From the NCBI GenBank assembly GCA_004154925.1, contig QJNS01000120.1, positions 176,886 to 240,885 on the forward strand: 64,000 nucleotides of DNA. Reading direction: 5' to 3'. The DNA is from Monosporascus cannonballus. Its lineage: Eukaryota; Ascomycota; Sordariomycetes; Xylariales. Made by a program: the position numbers and the translations under genes. Below are positions 61,318 through 64,000 of this stretch, piece after piece (positions within the stretch are counted from its first letter, which is position 1; each line of letters starts with the position of its first letter). Under the pieces are notes generated by a model. That model was not told where the DNA came from, ran no database searches, and was given only the letters and a program-made list of their open reading frames with translations.

Positions 61318-62574
61318 GGCTAGAGGCGATTACCGATATGAGAGTTCCTTGACTTCATAAGAGGTGGAGGAATGTGTAGAATCGACCGGGGGGGGGACAC
61401 GCATGTCGCAATATTGCTACCAGGGTTGGGACACTATCGTGTCTCCGTCTGGTAGATATGCACTCGATACGTCTAGGATAGGGAGGAGAGCCCCGATACG
61501 GACAATCTCCTACCTATCGGCGTCATTTATATGCGGTCGATTCCATGGCGTCGCACCCGCGACAAGATGAATTTTTTTTTTCGAGACTGACGCGGCAGCG
61601 TCACTCGATGTACACGTTAGCAAGGCTAGCAAATACGTGGCTGAGCACCGCCGATCCGATTGGCAAGTCCCGGTTCCAGCCACATGTAATTCGACTTTGA
61701 CCGCCCAAATTCAGGAACCCATGTGCCCAGTTGAGTTCGGGAGGTCGCGGAGTAAAAGGAAGTCGAGGTTATAACATATCTGGCGTCGGAGTACAAATTT
61801 CCGAGTAATTGCCAAACTGACCGGTTGCTTCAAATGTGTGAAAGTCCTGCTGGGGGTCAAATGTCGGAAGGTCAACTAAGGATCGGCGCCTACCTAGGTG
61901 GTTGGTCAGCAAGCCTTATATGCGCGGCCGTATCGGGCCGGTTGCGCTGCTGATTGGTTTTGGCTCCTCAGGTGTTGGTCTTGCAGCCCCCTGGGAAAGG
62001 GATGTAACTAGGCTGGCCTGCGTTATTGCAGACGCTACTGCGACGCAAAATCAGAAGAAACCTCGGGGCTAGCGTTAGGGGGTGATTTTCAACGGTTACT
62101 CGGATTTGAACATTGCCCAGGATGACTTCTTGAGCTCGAAAGTGCTATTAGAATCCACGAGCGATTTTCAATCGAGCAAGTAGTCGTGGGAGTATATTGA
62201 AAACACCCCCCTCTATCTGCCAGGGAGGGATTGGTTGCTTTAAGGTCCTAGTCTCTCACGCGACGAATTTCAAGTCCAGCCGCGCCCGGCCGGGTCAACC
62301 GCGCGCGTGTCCCTCCTCCCACTAACGACGGGGACTCAACTACGGGGACGGACAGGGGTCGGAGAGACTGATATGCAAAGGCCTAGAGACTCCGTAGTCG
62401 GAACGGAAAGCAAGTCATAAATTCATCAAAAATACATGGTACGCTAGAGAAAATAAAGGGGGCAATATGCGACGCCTATATCCTCCCACCAGAAAACACG
62501 TGGTATCTCCGTTCCAGATCGTGTGCGACAAAACAGTAGCATAAAAAAGGGCGGAGGGTCGGCTCGGCGCTTCG
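61318..62574. other. Intergenic region, nothing recognised
   Basis: This holds the upstream region of the zinc-finger gene and the 3' flank of the transcription-factor gene. Homopolymer runs occur at about 61389-61395 (G) and 61572-61581 (T). No coding region or RNA gene was recognised. Confidence 0.5.
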
Positions 62575-63983
62575 TCAAGAACACCCGGTCCAGTGCACCT
62601 GCGAAACCGGATTCGCCGCCGCCGCGTTCCCGTTCATGTTCGTGTTCGTGTAATCCATGGCCATGCTCAGATACGTGTCGATGTCGGTCATCCCCTCGTT
62701 CTCGAGGACGTCGTACAGCTCGGCCTGTTGCTCCTGGCTCAGGCTGCGCTCCCTCTCGAGCGGCAGGCCGGAGAACTGGGAGAAGTTGGGGTTCATCGTT
62801 CCGTGGCCGTTGGCGGCGGGACCGCTGCCCCACAGCCCCCCTCCCGCGGCGCCGAACGTATACGGGGAGATGAATGGGGGCGGCGGGTTGAACCAGTCCG
62901 TGATCGTGCTCGGCGGTGGTAGGGGCCGCTGCCCGTGTGAGTGATGCTGAGGCGGGACGGGCGGGATGGCGAAGGCGGGCGGAGGCGGCCGCGGTCGCTG
63001 TTGCTGTTGCTGTTGCTGCTGCGGGGTATGTTGGGGCATCGAGGTGACGGGAACGTCGGGGGAGGTCCGGTTCGAATTCTGAGCCGGTATTAGGGGAGTG
63101 GAGACGAGCGGGGGGTTCATGGGGGGAGGCGCTTCGGCACCGGGAGGCATGTGCCGGGGAGGCGTCGGCGTTTCGTGTAGCAGTGGAGAATGAATGGGCG
63201 GAGACATCGTGGACTCGCTCCCCGGCGGCGAGGGTCCCTCTGCGAGAGGCGTTTCTTGAGACTGGGTAAAGTCCGGTGGGAAATAGCTGAACCGACGACC
63301 CATGGGATCGCTCGAGGTCGGGTTGTGGAAGATGGAGTTGGACCTGAAGGTGGGCTGCGACGAGAACGGGTTGTCGAAGCCGAATTCCGTTACCGGCTCC
63401 GGCGCCGAGTCGAACACGGAACCGAACTGTGGTGGGTTGAAGACGGATGCGCCCTGCTTGCACGCTGCCGCGTGTTTCGAGGCTTCGAACGGCTGAGAGC
63501 CGGTGTCTGGTTGAGGGGGTGGCGTATCGTAGGAGCTCGAGTTGGACAAGGTGGGCGTATCCCTGGACTCGTAGCTCTGCAGGCAGGCCTTTGCGAAGGT
63601 CGAGTATAGCTGCGAGGCCGCCGAGGTCCCCGGCCATCTCTCCGAGCACTGATCGATCATGTCCAACGAGACGTTGACGAGCTCTTGGACCTCTTCCCGG
63701 GGATGAAGCGCCCGGATCTCCGGATAGGTGACGCTCCACAACAGGGCGTTGATGGCCATATACAGAGTCAGTAGGAAGACCCACGTGATGTCCACGGCCG
63801 CGGCCATCATCTGCTGTCTGGAGATGTTTATGACATAAGCAGAAGAATCGAAACACTTCGTCGCCGATTGAGCAGACGGCCTCGGAACCTGAGGCGATGG
63901 GCGGTAGAGTGTGACGATCATCGAATGGAACCTGCTCGTGAACCTGTAATTCGACGTGTTAATCCTCTCGACGCCACGACGGG
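62575..63983 (-). CDS. Fungal-specific (zinc-cluster-type) transcription factor, C-terminal exon, partial
   Basis: This is the last exon of a gene entering from beyond the right edge. A polypyrimidine tract and AG (CTTCTTCTTTTAAG, minus strand) at 63984-63997 form a 3' splice site. The exon starts in phase 2 and reads RINTSNYRFTSRFHSMIVTL, then YRPSPQVPRPS, upstream of the ATG at 63921, which is therefore internal. About 470 residues follow, including the end of the fungal_trans regulatory domain (VDITWVFLLTLYMAINALLW, then SLDMIDQCSERWPGTSAASQ). A long Pro/Ser/Gln-rich tail has eight Gln in a row and ends with an acidic LENEGMTDIDTYLSMAMDY element that may act in activation. The DNA-binding zinc cluster would be outside the window. 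A relation to FacB/acu-15-type regulators is only an impression. Confidence 0.82.
62993..63025. repeat. GTT/GCT trinucleotide repeat (poly-Gln on minus strand)
   Basis: A GCTGTTGCTGTTGCTGTTGC-type run encodes eight consecutive Gln residues in the transcription-factor tail. Confidence 0.85.
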
Positions 63984-64000
63984 CTTAAAAGAAGAAGGGG

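Noticed and set aside
62444..63856. A 470-residue minus-strand frame
   Set aside because: It is an out-of-frame shadow of the transcription-factor exon. The other frame carries the fungal_trans-type sequence and the Gln run.

Overview
The window looks like nuclear DNA of a filamentous ascomycete (Pezizomycotina). Introns are 54-61 nt with GTGAGT/GTAAGT donors, the protein families are fungal, and the repeats have been mutated by repeat-induced point mutation (RIP). It has two compartments. About 1-48,000 is extremely AT-rich, with abundant TpA, few CpA, and stop codons where related proteins have Gln (CAA/CAG) or Trp (TGG). About 48,100-64,000 has normal to high GC and holds intact genes.

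The AT-rich part is a graveyard of nested transposons. From left to right: a Ty1/copia relic on the minus strand running off the left edge (reverse transcriptase at about 240-780); a less mutated patch (4712-5242); two LTR fragments and a palindromic repeat cluster (5243-6180); an unmutated 221-bp LTR-like island flanked by ATTAT (7913-8133); about 5.5 kb of unclassified repeat; a RIP-degraded histone H3-like gene (13634-14276, resuming at 21004) split by complete Ty3/gypsy element A (14277-21003, target duplication CAAAG); the 5' part of gypsy element G (21283-22853); gypsy element C (22854-37195, minus) whose 207-bp LTR is itself split by complete gypsy element B (22896-29882, minus, target duplication ATTTC); the 3' part of G (37196-38787); and a pogo-like DNA transposon (about 38844-48093, minus) split by complete gypsy element D (39177-46571). 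Elements A, B and G carry an antisense reading frame between the chromodomain and the 3' LTR.

The gene-rich part contains a broken membrane reductase-like gene (48936-49574), the chromatin-remodelling subunit gene SFH1/SNF5 (50062-51881, minus), a large F-box/leucine-rich protein (55209-57537, plus), the mitochondrial iron-sulfur co-chaperone JAC1 (58169-59035, plus), a three-exon fungal zinc-finger protein (59609-61317, minus), and the C-terminal exon of a large zinc-cluster-type transcription factor entering from the right edge (62575-63983, minus). These are unrelated housekeeping or regulatory genes, and no metabolic cluster is evident.

The most unusual item is the histone H3-like relic. 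It keeps an H3-type N-terminus, a gap-free alignment to the H3 fold, an intron-like break and the H3 C-terminal helix region, all inside a RIP-mutated repeat. It continues into an unusual C-terminal extension into which element A inserted.
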